Shown here one piece after another: positions 1 through 12,333 of a stretch of DNA of 64,000 nucleotides. Where the stretch lies: the NCBI GenBank assembly GCA_003344405.1, contig NOWV01000096.1:218156-282155 (forward strand), read 5' to 3'. Below the pieces are notes generated by a model. It did no database searches, was not told where the DNA came from, and saw only the letters and a program-made list of their open reading frames with translations. This DNA comes from Trichoplax sp. H2. Lineage: Eukaryota; Placozoa; Uniplacotomia; Trichoplacea. Each line of letters opens with the position of its first letter. The stretch's first letter is position 1. Both the position numbers and the translations under genes were made by a program.

Positions 1-3000
1 GTAGAATATAGTTAGCCTATTGGTTTTAACTCACAAGACTTGTAAATTTTTTAAATTTAGAAAAGTATTACTACGGAGTGCTCCAATAGTACTCATTCCA
101 ATATTACTATAAAAAAATGAATCATAACGTCAGAATAGATTATTATATGACAGTAGTTCGATAGGAAAGTTATAGTAGTTTCAGTACAGATAGCGGAGAT
201 TTGGTAAGTTCTTTGAATTAATTTGTGAAATAGCATCCCCCAAGAAGCGGTTATAATAGACATCTCTATTGCAAAAGTTTAAAGAATAAATGAAAAGGTA
301 CATCAAATAATGTTCAAGATGATTATAGTACAATATAAAATAGATCAGAGAATCAATGTTCTAAGAACGGGTATTTTTACAACTGTAGCACCAGTATATC
401 GAACTATTCGAAATTCGAAATTAGGCTAAAGCCTAATATAAATAACTATCTAATTGACGTAATTGACGTCATCATATCTATTGCAGTATTTTTAATAAAG
501 TTTTACCAAAAAAACACCAAGTAAGATATTTTGGTATTTTATTGGTATTAGATTTAGATACATTTTGAACCTAAAAAATTTGCTCTACACATAAATAAAG
601 TGAATTGAAAGTGAAAACACTATTTCATCGTTTTATGTCGTCCATCTTGTATTCTTGCATACTATTCATCAAATTGATGTTCCTGTCCAGTCATAACTTA
701 CATTTCGTAAATCCAAGGTTGAGGAATAGACGTATCAATTGGAAATTCTTGAAGGAAATTATAGTATATGTGCCTTTATAGATAAATATGAACTTGATTA
801 TGTTTGTAGGTCAGAAATGATTAATACTTTGGTTATACAGTTGCTGAAATTCTTCTCTTGCTACAACTACTGGTATATCTAACTATAGTTGTATAAAAGT
901 ATTTGTTTAACCTCATAAAGAGATGCTATTGCCGGGTATCATAACCTATAAGGTAAGTTAATTTCTATAATATCATATTATTTAACGATGCTATTAAGAA
1001 TATGATATACGTGTTGTAATTGTAGCCCTTGATGTATATGTTATATATGTAAATGTAACTTGACTTCGAGATACTACGGTGAAGACTCAGGGATGAAGTA
1101 ATACTAGTGTAATCTTTACAAGTTACGGTTATTAACTATTCAAATGTGATTAGAATTACTCTTAGCAATGGAAGAGGCTATATACCGCTAATGTTCTCTA
1201 CAGTAGATATTTCGAGAACTTCGCTACTTAGAGAGTATCTTTTGACACTGAGATCCTTGAATGACTGATTGCATTATGTGCACAGTTGTAAGTATGTAGT
1301 CTTTCGGCTACTGATTGGTTACAGATAAGTCAGATCATCTGACTGATATAGTTGTCTTATGATAGCAAGTACGAATACAGTTATCCTATCTTACGTAGTA
1401 TAGAAGGTTGATATCCATGCGTATTTGTAATAGTACTAACGTAGAATGTACAACATATATACTGTGAATAATATCAAATTACAGTAATACGATGACAATT
1501 AAGAAACTTATATAGGGAATTTTACTATAATTTTAAAGCTCTGCTTCGCATATACGAGTATGGTATAGTAATGCTGCTGTCTTATCAACTGAAATGGCTA
1601 ATGACAGTTTTATACGGGTGTTTCAATTTCTCAAGTATTTTACTGGTTTATTTAATAGTATAATTAATGTCATCTAAGGATTCAAATGCATTGAAAAATA
1701 ACTAAATTGAAATTGTTATAATCAGAGTTATCGAAGAGAGGAGAACTCATTTCATTTTCTTAGAATAAATTTTTTATCAAGTATACTAGTATAGATTTTT
1801 GAAGTAATTACAACGGACAGGTAATATTAATGTCTATCGTAATGCCAGTAAAATTTGTGTGCATATCTCCATGGTAAAGTAATTATAATAGAATTAATGT
1901 ATATTTGAAGATTTGGAACAGATTGTTTTAATCTTTTGTCACAATCTATGCTCTACCAATAACGTAAAACTTTTTGTTCTTCTTCGAACAAATTATTGTG
2001 CAAGCAAGTAATTTTTACTTTTATGCATTAATTTGATGCTTCTCGTAGTTGTGGTATTTCATAACTTTACTTATACGAAGAAAAATATCAACATTATCAG
2101 TTTTACTGAGATTATTATCCGAAACCAAGAGAATAATTAATTTTAAAAATTTTTGTGCTTCATGTACTTACACTTTCTGATAAGGAATAATCCAATGCTT
2201 AGGAAACTGATTTAAATGTCGATTTACACAATTCATTTTTGAATTTGAACAAGAGCATCCTGAAGTGCATGGCAGGCGATCTTTGTATAATATTATGATA
2301 GACATTAAGAAATTATATATTAATGCGTCGTTATATCAGCATAAACATACAAGTCAGAAAGACGTAACTGTAAACTTTAGAACATACAAACATAAAATTT
2401 CTCAATCTTTTTATTAATTATTTAGTAAAAATTAATTAGATCGCATATGGCCTAATTCACCACCTTCACATGTAGGTAACTTATGAATTATTTTAAATTA
2501 AATACTGCGTAGGAAAACAATATCAACTTACGACAAACTATCTGTGGTAGGGATACATTATTATTGCTAGATGTTTTCCATAAAGGGCACGAAAATGGCT
2601 TACATACTTAGTTTAATATGTATAATAGGGTTAGTTAATATTCAACAATAATCCATAATTGTTACAGATGATCCTCCATTGAATGAATGAAGAGTTACAA
2701 TACCTTTTACATAATACATTCCATCTTTAATTGAGCAAGAATCTTTCGTACAATTCAACGCGCTATTGTTAATAGCTGCAATATCCATAGATACTAAAGT
2801 AAATTTATAAAGCAAATATAAACACTATTGAGTTCATTTTCTAAAGCATTCTACCTTGTTAGCCATGTCGAGATTTAATTAGAATAGATTAAGTTTGTTA
2901 GTAATAAATTAATCATTGTTACCTAGTAAATTCAAATCAGCCGCTATCATTAGATAGCTGAAATTCAATCATAATAATTGATCAATGAGATTTTGCAAAT

Positions 3001-6000
3001 ATACATGAGCCATTGAATTTTTAGTATTATCTGAACATTGATAACGGATGCTCATGTAGCAATTCTGTAAATTAGCTAATTTTTAAATAAAAAATTGCAG
3101 CTTCATATCTTAGTATAGAAGAGCTGGATAGTCAGTATGACCTCATGTTGATGAAATGTGATTCTTACTATTGAGTAGCACAGTGGCGAACTTCGACAAA
3201 TAAGATTTCATCGTATACTAAGTTCTATAAGTTTAAGAATTTTCGCTCTAAATTTTTAGCTAGGTATTCTCTAAATAAGTTAATTATCATATTTAGTCAG
3301 TTATACTATTTCTGTAGGGTATGTGTTTTATCCTTGATTTTTAAGAAACGTTGTTATAAGAAATTTTTCAGCCTGCCAGAGTTGGCTATGCAGTATAATG
3401 ACGTAATATCTCAGTCAATAAAGAAGCAAAAACAGAATCTATTATTATAAAACTTATTATGAGCTTGACACGATGAATTAAGCTAGCAGAACAAGCTTTT
3501 TTAAGCAGATTGTAGCCAAATACATTTATAGGTAACATTTTTAGAAAGGACTCTTACATCGTCTAATATCGCATTTAAATACAATCTTTTCAGTATCTGT
3601 AGCTTCAATTATCTTGTGGTATTCTACTTCATTTTATGTTCACCCATCTTAACATAGTAGTCAACCGTAGCTAACGTTATATTAGATGAAGGCATAACGC
3701 AACTAGATCGTTCTACAGAATTATTTTTAATATTTATAGTTATTCTAATTTTACGTGTATGACAAGAATAACTAAAAATCAAAGTGTTAGTATATGTCCA
3801 TAAATGTGAAATTATATGATAAAAAATTACTATTATGCTAAATATTACAAGCGGGAAGTTTACCAGTTAATGTAGCAAAAGCTAATATATTTATGCAATT
3901 ATCATTATCCTCTAACTACAACACGACACAATATCCATAACCAAATAGATGGATAACTAATCTGTTTGCATGGATTTTCATCATCTGTCACTCACTGTCT
4001 TATCTTGTTAGTGGGAAAACGATTATCGATACTCTAGTTCTTCATGCGCTAAGATTATTTTACAGACTGCAAGATACTATTCTAAACATGGTTAGCAATT
4101 TATACTTCAAAAGTTGGCTAACTTGACAGTTGCCGATACGAGAAAACGTTTTATTTACTTTCGATTTTTAAACACTAACGCAATTTTCGGTATAAAATGT
4201 TAGCGTGAGAAATAATTACGCCTATTGAGCAAATATTTCATGCAGATAAGATCCGATTTCTAAATTGATTTACTTTAATACGATTTACCGCAATTGACTT
4301 CATCGAATCCGTTTTTACAGTGCAATTTGCAATCACAAAACTGCGATGCATCAAGACTAGCAGCTGAATTCCCGCATTGTAGTGTATGAATTTCTGAAAA
4401 AATATCACAATATAGCCTTGATTTAATCTATATATATACTGTATACAATAAATAGTCTTACAGTGAAAGCCTATTAAAATCAAGTCAGTTATGATAACTG
4501 CTCCGTTATATTATATATCAATTCCATCACGTCTAATTAATAGTAGTATATCGCTTCAAGGAGAATGCTACATAATTTAAAGATTTAATGAATTATACAA
4601 CTACCCGAATTCACCTGGAATTAGTAAACCAAGCAATAGTAAACTTTGAATAGTAAATAGCACCATATTGATCACTTTCATTTGCAAGAACATCTCGGTA
4701 ACGATGCTAATCTGAAATTATGAATGTGGAAGGCTTGGCTTACGTTAAAGTACTGGACCGGCACTACTGTTGTAATGCAAGTATCCTATTAAAATTTATT
4801 TTAATCAGAAGTACATAAAGTATAGAAGACGGTTTAAATTTCTGGAAAAGACGTCATTTATTATAATAAATAACTATTGTAACAATTGCTAATTAAATTT
4901 AATTAGTTCATATCTCTAATCTATTTTTCGTTCTTGGGAAAAATTTTTGTTAAGAATCTTGCTAGCTGACCATATTATTAATGTGTGTTTAAAGTTAGAA
5001 TAATGTAAATGGAAGTCAGTTATTTATTGTCTAATTAGCGAGAAAAGACATGCGCAATCTTATAAATGAAGTGTTTAGGATTTCATTTATTAAAGACAAA
5101 CTGGGAGTATATAGTTATTACTTTCAGCTCTTTGTAACAAAAAGAAATCGCCAGGTCCAAAAATGTGGTACTCTCTATACCTACACTTGGAGCAGTATCG
5201 ATAAGGAATTACTTAACAAGCAGTGCCTCAGTAATACTCATCCAGTAGAGTTACCTTAACACCGCACGATCTATATCTACTTTTATTATTAATAGCTAAA
5301 AGCCTTATATGACAATATACATGTTTTACAGCAATACGAATATCATACATAACGCGATACACGAAGTGAGGTTGGCCAATCGGAATCAAACAACTGCATA
5401 AAGATTGAAAACGAGACTTCGATGATAATAATATTTTTCTTACACAAATTTAGAAATCAAAGTTGAGGTTTCTGAGAGAGCCGCATACAAAATAGTTTTA
5501 TCGAAAGCAATAACACAAGAATTAAACACACTTCATACTCGTTTCTATGTAATCAACGATGCAATATAAACCGCATTTAAACACCTATCTTAATAAATTT
5601 AATATCTTACTACAGTATTGAATGCTTCATATCAAATTAGTTACAGTCAATAGTTCACTCTATGACAATGGTCGATAAGCAAATCATTTGGATTAGTTGA
5701 TCTAAATGTTTATTCATTTATGCATGCATAGCATAACTTGGTAAAGAAAGCGTAACAATCTTATTTTAGAAAAATAACTAAATACAATACTTTCTAACAT
5801 TAGCGTAATTGTATATTATAGCAGAGATGCTAATTTTCATAAATATGACTTCGGTGACCGTAAATTCCATTATGATTAAAATAATAGAAGAAGGATAATT
5901 GGATTGGCTATCTTATTCCTTTGAATAAGTCACGTTTTAAAAAGATTTTTATGCTCATTACTTCATTACTGCAGTTCGTATAAGCATATCAATCGTGATT

Positions 6001-6600
6001 TTTTTTATGAAATGTAATAAATTTATTGCGAGTAACCTTAAATTACATATTAAAAGTACAAGTTTTGCTTTCGTATTAACAGCCTGTATCGACAGTTACG
6101 AAAGTAATGGAATTGTAGTCATTTTAGATAGTTCACAGAAGTAACGTATGTTGAAGCAAGATTAAAATAAAATAAATAGCAATGATGTGATTATAGGAAG
6201 AAAAAGAAATATAAATATTTCATGATAGTGTACGTAATGAACAGAGTATACAACAGCCTGCCTTAAATTCACTACACATCTCTTGTGTTCACGATAAATA
6301 ATTAATATTAAATGGTTAATACTGTATGTTGAATAGATGTGGTACTATATTGTTATCTTTGCTCTCTTTTTCTTTCAATGAAAGCTCTAATTTACTTATC
6401 TAATTATTTTTCGGATCTTGGTAATTAGGAAGAAAATCTTTTTAATAACGTTATAGCTTCCTAATCAGAATAACATTTTTTAACAGTAATTTGGTCATAG
6501 GTATATAAAGGAGCTGTCCATATTTCTCGAGAAAGTAATAGAATAACTTTCCATTTATGAATATTTATATGCCATATGTTTTCTTCATTGATATTCAATC
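1..6600. other. AT-rich gene-poor stretch
   Basis: No exon, RNA gene or recognisable element is supported here. The open frames present are under 85 codons, lack splice-site context and resemble no family I know. Two small items stand out: an 8-bp-arm palindrome at 420-437 (ATTAGGCT-aa-AGCCTAAT) and a CREB/ATF-type palindrome TGACGTCA at 464-471 with no nearby gene. Genes with very short exons or noncoding RNAs could be missed by eye. Confidence 0.5.
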
Positions 6601-6639
6601 AATTTGACATTGCATGTTGCTGAAAAATTTTCAAAAACT

Positions 6640-7165
6640 TGCCTTAATTACTGTATTGCGGGAAAGTCATAGAAATTAAAGTATCCAATTGAAATTTGGG
6701 ATTATGAGTTAGAAACATTGCAGCTGCCAATAAATTCCGATTTTCAACAGTTTTATTATATATTTTTCACAATTAATTAATCGCATACATATATATCCCT
6801 CCGTTATGTAAAAAATTACTAGAGGTTACTAGCAGAGTATAGGGCTATTTTGTATAATAAATGCTTGCTAAGAGGAGGCTGCTTGATTTGCTAAAATAAT
6901 TTTCTTGAGCAAAAAAGATGTAAGGTATTTCAATTTGGGAAATCTTTTATTAAAGGGCTCTTTGAATTTGCTATTTCATTTAGTTTTGTTCGATAAATCT
7001 GTGATCTTCACCACAATGCAACATAGTATTGATAGTAATGAATATCGTATGAGTATTTTTAATTGGAAGAATAACGTGAATCCTAGGCTACAAAATTTAG
7101 AAGATGCAATTGCTCTGTTTCATGTGACGCCATCGGTACAGAAGCAAATTTACACATTTAACTGA
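6640..7165. repeat. Downstream flank of ECI unit A, duplicated at 11607-12140
   Basis: This stretch lies 3' of ECI copy A on the minus strand and aligns by eye with 11607-12140, in the same place relative to copy B. Shared landmarks are a word like ATTAAAGTATMCAATTGAAAT and the later word AATGAATAT. The short open frame at 6905-7165 is not kept in the second copy, so it is probably not coding. The duplication therefore extends beyond the gene itself. Confidence 0.6.
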
Positions 7166-7358
7166 CAAATGTATATGATAAGTACAATAAAAAATACTGC
7201 AGCTCACTAAGTTTATAAGATGTTGACTTCTGCTATATCTAATGACTGAAATAACTAAATTAGCTCGAAAGATAGCAATAAAAAGTGAAGCAATAGCACG
7301 CAAACTAGAGGATTCCTACAAAACAAGCACAAACAGTATTATAGTCGGATTGCCGGAC

Positions 7359-9692
7359 TTATTTATTTGGCTTTGACAGCTTCATGACCATCTCCTTAAT
7401 TAATTTCTGGGTCTTGGGACTAGCTAGTGTTGCTACAAATTGCTGTCGTTCTTTATCACCAGATTGAGAATAGCGATTCATAATATTTCGACGGAAGAGT
7501 AGTTTACAACCATGACGAGAATGATCTAATAATATTTGGAAACAGTAACGATTAACTATTATATAACATGCTTGCTAATGCGCAGATTGAATTGCATTCT
7601 ACTGTATGTATATCGATGATTGTAGTGAATGATGTACAGTAGTTAGACATGACTAAATATGTCACGTACGCGTATTGTTATCGTTAAAAATAAACAACGA
7701 TTATAAATTAATAAATAGAAGTACTCGTATCCCCTACCCGGCACGCTTAAAAATTCTTTCATCCGCTTTTGAGCTTCTGTTAGTAACTCTTCCTTAGAAA
7801 CTAACTGATCAACTAATCCTAATTTAGCGGCTACTACCTCAGGAAATAAGGTACCAAGTTGCACATGGAGATCTGCGTTCCTATTACCAATGGTATCTTT
7901 GTATGCTTCCAGTAACCTGATAATATATTATGATAATTATGGTATACCCTCTTTCTCTATATTTTCATTCTTAGTTGCATATGCAACGATCAATTCTGGC
8001 GCACGGTTACATCACTGTAAAAGCGATAAATACTCAACTGGCTTTAATTTACGATTAAACTTACCAAAACGGAATTTTCATTCCCTAAAGAATATGAAAA
8101 TAGCATTATTATTTCAAGAAATGTCTTTTAATTGATTAAGATGATCTTTAACAGATTCGATACAGCAATAACAATATATTAAGAAAGCTTACCAGCCTAG
8201 ATTCATTTAATCCAATTATGTAAGGTTTTTCGTCTCCTTTACTCATTACCCTGTAATCACATGCGAGAGCAATGGCGCAGCCTCCAGCAGTAGCGTGGCC
8301 CTAGAATAATTTTATTATCAAACGCTTATTATTTGCAACGCTATAACATTGTAGTAATAGATCAGTATAACGTCATCTTTAGATATTCCTTAATAAGATC
8401 AAGCTAACATTGATAGCAGCCACAGTGGCTAATTTTGATGAGTAAATACGAAACCAAAACTTTTCTAGTCCACCCAGAAACTCGTCTAGTTCAGCCACCG
8501 ATGATAGCTGAGCAACCGCTTTGAGGTTTAGTCCGCCTGAAAATATTTGCGGCAGGTCCTGCATTTGAAATATAGTGTTACTATGCAAAATTAGGAAACC
8601 ATATAACATTTTAAGGTAGATTTATTTCCGTCTGCGTGGTATATGCGTCGATTCTTATAGTAGAGACGATTTACTTGAATAATTACTGATGTTAATAACG
8701 TCAAGTTTACGAAGAAGTATTAGTCAGTAAGTTGTACGACCTATAAGGCTACAATTCATGATATATGCCTAACACATTCAGTATAGAAACTAGAAATGAT
8801 GTTGATATTGGTCAAAATACGAGTACATATTTTGGTATGCAGGGACAAGTTTCAAACTTTCAAGAGATACAATCATGGGATACCGTGCTGAATTGCTGGC
8901 ATCTATAAATTGGTGTGCCAATAGAGGCAACATTGAGATTTACTCTAATGACTATCTTCAATTAGTAATTAATACGGGTAAAAAGCAATGTCCAGCTGAT
9001 ACTGTACGTTAAGAAAAATAGTTTGCAATTGTATGCAACATCCAATCTAGCACGTCGACAATAGCAAGGTGATTGACTGCTTATTATCCTGTTCGACATG
9101 TAACGCTAGAAATGTAATCAATCAGCTTTGGATACATCGTTAAAACTAGTCCATTGTAATAATGGAAGTGCGATCTGCAACGTGTGTTATCCATGGCAAT
9201 ACAGTATCAATTGCCTGATAGAGCAGCGCCACTTGCGGTAAAACTTACCGAAGTGAGAATCACGCCTCGGCAAGAGTTTTCCACCTCATTAAATACGTCA
9301 TTAAATTCTTGGAAGAAACTTAAATCCAATGCATTTCCTGGTGATCTAGCCATCCTAACAGTGGCAACTTCATCTTGGACGTCGACCTTAAAATTGGCGC
9401 TACCACCACTAGATAGGGTGCGATTGGCTGCCAATAAACAAGATGGAAGACCTTGAAGAAGGCGGCGTGCACCGGACACCCCGATTACTGCTCCTATCCA
9501 ATCAGTCCCGTTACAATAACATGGTTTAACGATTAAATTGCATGCAGTTTTCAATTGAAATAATTATACAACAATAAATTAATCCGGTAGAAAGAATGTC
9601 AAAGTGTCGTAGTTAAATTATGACATAGTTTAGTTTATTTTAAGTTTAGCGTCCATGATGGATATTTGCGTGTACTTACTTGTTAAGGCCAT
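7359..9692 (-). CDS. ECI1: Mitochondrial enoyl-CoA delta isomerase, copy A
   Basis: Exons in coding order: 9692-9680, 9493-9249, 8558-8409, 8300-8193, 8084-8065, 7916-7738, 7525-7359. They total 882 nt with consistent phases, giving 293 residues (human ECI1 is 302). The family shifts 3-cis or 3-trans enoyl-CoA to 2-trans during mitochondrial beta-oxidation of unsaturated fatty acids. The N-terminus MALTRAVIGVSGARRLL is arginine-rich without acidic residues, like a matrix presequence. Crotonase-fold landmarks are RGVILTS, FSGGLNL (usual FSAGL), TAGGC and GLNES, whose Glu matches the family's catalytic base; GTLFPEVVAAKLGLVDQ follows. Exon 1 has only 13 coding bases, donor GTAAGTAC. Exon 5 is a 20-nt microexon. 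AATAAA overlaps the stop codon. Oddity: Gly replaces Ala in the FSAGL oxyanion-region motif. Family assignment is firm; exon borders are inferred. Confidence 0.9.
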
Positions 9693-9742
9693 GTTGTTGT
9701 ACGCAGAATTTTGGACAGTCGATTGACGCCACTCTGAGTGTG

Positions 9743-9873
9743 GTACTGTACAGTACAGTACTGTACTGTATACCCGCATGCTGCAGTACTGCAATGGGCG
9801 TGTCTCATCGTACAGTACTTTACTGTACTGTACAGTGTACAGTATGTCCAGTACAGTACGGTACTGTACTGTG
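9743..9873. repeat. Palindromic GTACTGTAC array upstream of ECI copy A
   Basis: Blocks of alternating TACTG and CAGTA words, for example GTACTGTACAGTAC, are interrupted by non-repeat sequence. The array lies 51-181 bp upstream of the copy A start codon. Nearly every block is self-complementary, so either strand can fold into hairpins. Several short open frames here on both strands are by-products of the repeat. Copy B has a similar array; copy C lacks one. Confidence 0.85.
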
Positions 9874-9978
9874 GGAGGGGCCGAGGGGGTCGTCTATTTT
9901 TGCTGCAAAAGTTGAGCTCAAACTGGTTTGCATTACGGTTAGACAATTTTGAGCTTGCTCGCCATGTTTAGTCATGAA

Positions 9979-10115
9979 CTACGAATAACACTACTGTATA
10001 TGAACACTTTCATGCTAAGCTACGAATAACACTACTGTATACAATATACAGTATGAACATTTCATGCTAAACTACGATTAACACTACTGTATCCAATATA
10101 TGAACACTTTAATGG
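9979..10115. repeat. Three tandem units of about 41-52 bp
   Basis: Units start at 9979, 10020 and 10072, each beginning CTACGA(A/T)TAACACTACTG and ending in a variant of ATGAACA(C)TTTCATG. They are imperfect and differ by a small insertion (ACAATATACAGT) in the middle one. No gene is associated beyond the distal upstream side of ECI copy A. Confidence 0.8.
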
Positions 10116-10315
10116 TAAAAGAAAGTCCTCCACCAATATTCACTCCAGCGCGTTCGATAATTTTTTTGTCCAGTATTGTACAAAACAACACCGATTTTTA
10201 GTAGCTGATTCACTCGAATTTGCACTAGAGATCAGTAACCGACACTGCTAGAGATGTTAGGCTTGACAATTTTTGTTCATTATTTGCATTGTAGCATCAA
10301 TTCAGTGCGGCTATC

Positions 10316-10680
10316 TGGTTGGTTGTACAAGGTACTGTGAGCATTTCTCAAACTTTATGTTTGTCTACTATATGAATTGAATCAGATCTGCTCGATATTT
10401 GACTAGTGCATAGTATTGATGATCAAATCATTCCAAATCCTTTCATTTCTTGGTTCTTGCACACCGTCTGTGAAATGTTTTAGGCAGATGGTTTTGTTTA
10501 TTCGACCGAAGCACTGTTGTTTACTGCAGTTTGCAGTGCTTCGGGAGGACGTTATATTTGGGGTCAAGAATTCTCTTTTACAGGTCATTTTTAATTGCAA
10601 TGGACGTCTGTCATCGTACACTGTACTGTTTACAAGTCGATCTCAAAGTAGTCACCAAGTTGGCTAGCTACAGAATGGTG
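10316..10680. repeat. Upstream flank repeat, unit A (matches 17690-18290 and 22612-22800)
   Basis: The segment beginning near GTGAGCATTTCTCAAACTTT recurs, diverged, upstream of ECI copies B and C. Shared later words include TTTCATTTCTTG and TTCTTGC followed by a TGTGAAATG-like word. Overlapping open frames of 72-83 codons exist here on both strands but are not kept between copies. This flank helps define the triplicated unit. From about 10681 to 11600 nothing further is recognisable. Confidence 0.6.
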
Positions 10681-12333
10681 AAAGTTGCTATCTACTAGAC
10701 TGCTACATCCTTTAGAATGTATAATATCGTAAAGGATTACATGAAATTGGGAACAATTTAAATGTTTCATCAGGTACTGTACTATCCTATGTAATGTGAG
10801 ATTGCGACGCTAATGGTATAAATTACACTTTGAAGCATATATGATGTTGTGTTGATTCCGACATGATTACTATCGCAGTATTTCATTTAGTTATAGCATG
10901 GTGACATTGTACTGTATCGCAATTGTTTGCGTTGTACTATAGTAGTGCCTATAACAACGGTAACCTAATGATTGCTACCGTCAATCTGGTATGGAGATAC
11001 CAATTGCGGATTACCTGTTACGTAATAATACAGTATATAACTAGTAAAGTAATCAAACTGAGTTAGTCTTGGATAGTGAGAGCTGAGTCGTAGACATGTT
11101 TATCCTGACGTTAGGCAGATTAGATTGGAAGATTCTGGGATTAAATAAAGATAATTTTTAAGGAACTTTACATTGTGTGAATGTGAGCGTTGAAACTAGC
11201 CGGAGTACATGACCATTCCTTCGGCGGTTCAAGTGGGAAATACTAAAAGTGTAACATGTTGCATATTCAATCAATTTGAAAATGCCCGCTGTTAAAAATT
11301 CACAATAACTGTTATGATTCGTAGATTAACTATTATAATTATATAAAATCTGTAGTGGAGCATTCTACTGCATGCACGATTGAACGTTGTATTCGCTTGC
11401 AGTGCTACATTGCATTATACTGCAAGAGACAGTAATAGTTCGTATGTGTGTTTATAATATAGCACAGTTCTTCTTGTACTGCTGCATAATGATAACAATA
11501 GCTGGAATAGCACAGTGTACTGTACAAAGGGTTGAGATCGGAAATAAAGAGGAGATTACACGTGCATTCTATACCATCGAGATTACTAGATAACAATAGC
11601 TTACCTTAATAACTGTATTTCTGAAAAGTTATAAAAATTAAAGTATACAATTGAAATCTGGCAACATGCGTTAGAAATATTGCAGTTGTCAAGAAATTTC
11701 AATTTTCAACAGTTTTCTTATATTTTTACGATTAATTCATTAATCGCATACATGTACATTCCGTAATGTAAACTTTTATTAGGCATTAACAGTAGAATAT
11801 TCAGTTGATTTGTAAAATAAATGTAGGCTTAGAGTAAGCTGCTTGATTCCTCGGAACAATCTTCTTGATCCAAAGATGGCGTACAATATATCAGTGTGGA
11901 AAATCTTTTTTATAAAAGCGCTCTTCGGTATGGTTATTTCATCTAGCAATGTTAGACGAATCTGTGATTTTCTACCCTAATGCAACTTAGTACTATTAGT
12001 AATGAATATTCTGTAAGTACAGTATCGTATGACACGTATTCTTCTGAAGGATGCAAATCCTTGCCTGCACCATTCAACAGATTAAATCGTTCTGTTTGAT
12101 GTGGTACAAACAACACGGAAGTAAATACGTACGTATGACTCACAAATTCATATGACAGCTATAATAAAAAATACTGTAGATCACTTGGTTTGTAGGATGT
12201 TAACTTCTGATGTAACTAAAACTAAAACAACTAAATTAGCTCGAACGATAATAAAATTATTGAAGCAAGAACACGCAAGCAAGTAGATTCGTACGAAACA
12301 AATCCGAATAACCTCATAATTGGGTTATCAGAC

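Noticed and set aside
6905-7165. An 86-codon plus-strand open frame downstream of ECI A.
   Set aside because: The homologous sequence at about 11890-12140 does not keep the frame, so it is probably noncoding flank.
9680-9971. Overlapping open frames of 77-90 codons on both strands.
   Set aside because: They are created by the GTACTGTAC repeat, which lacks stops in several frames; one overlaps the ECI A start exon antisense.
10316-10680. The flank repeat considered as an autonomous transposon.
   Set aside because: No terminal repeats or transposase frame are visible, and its three copies keep the same position relative to each ECI gene, which fits segmental duplication better.
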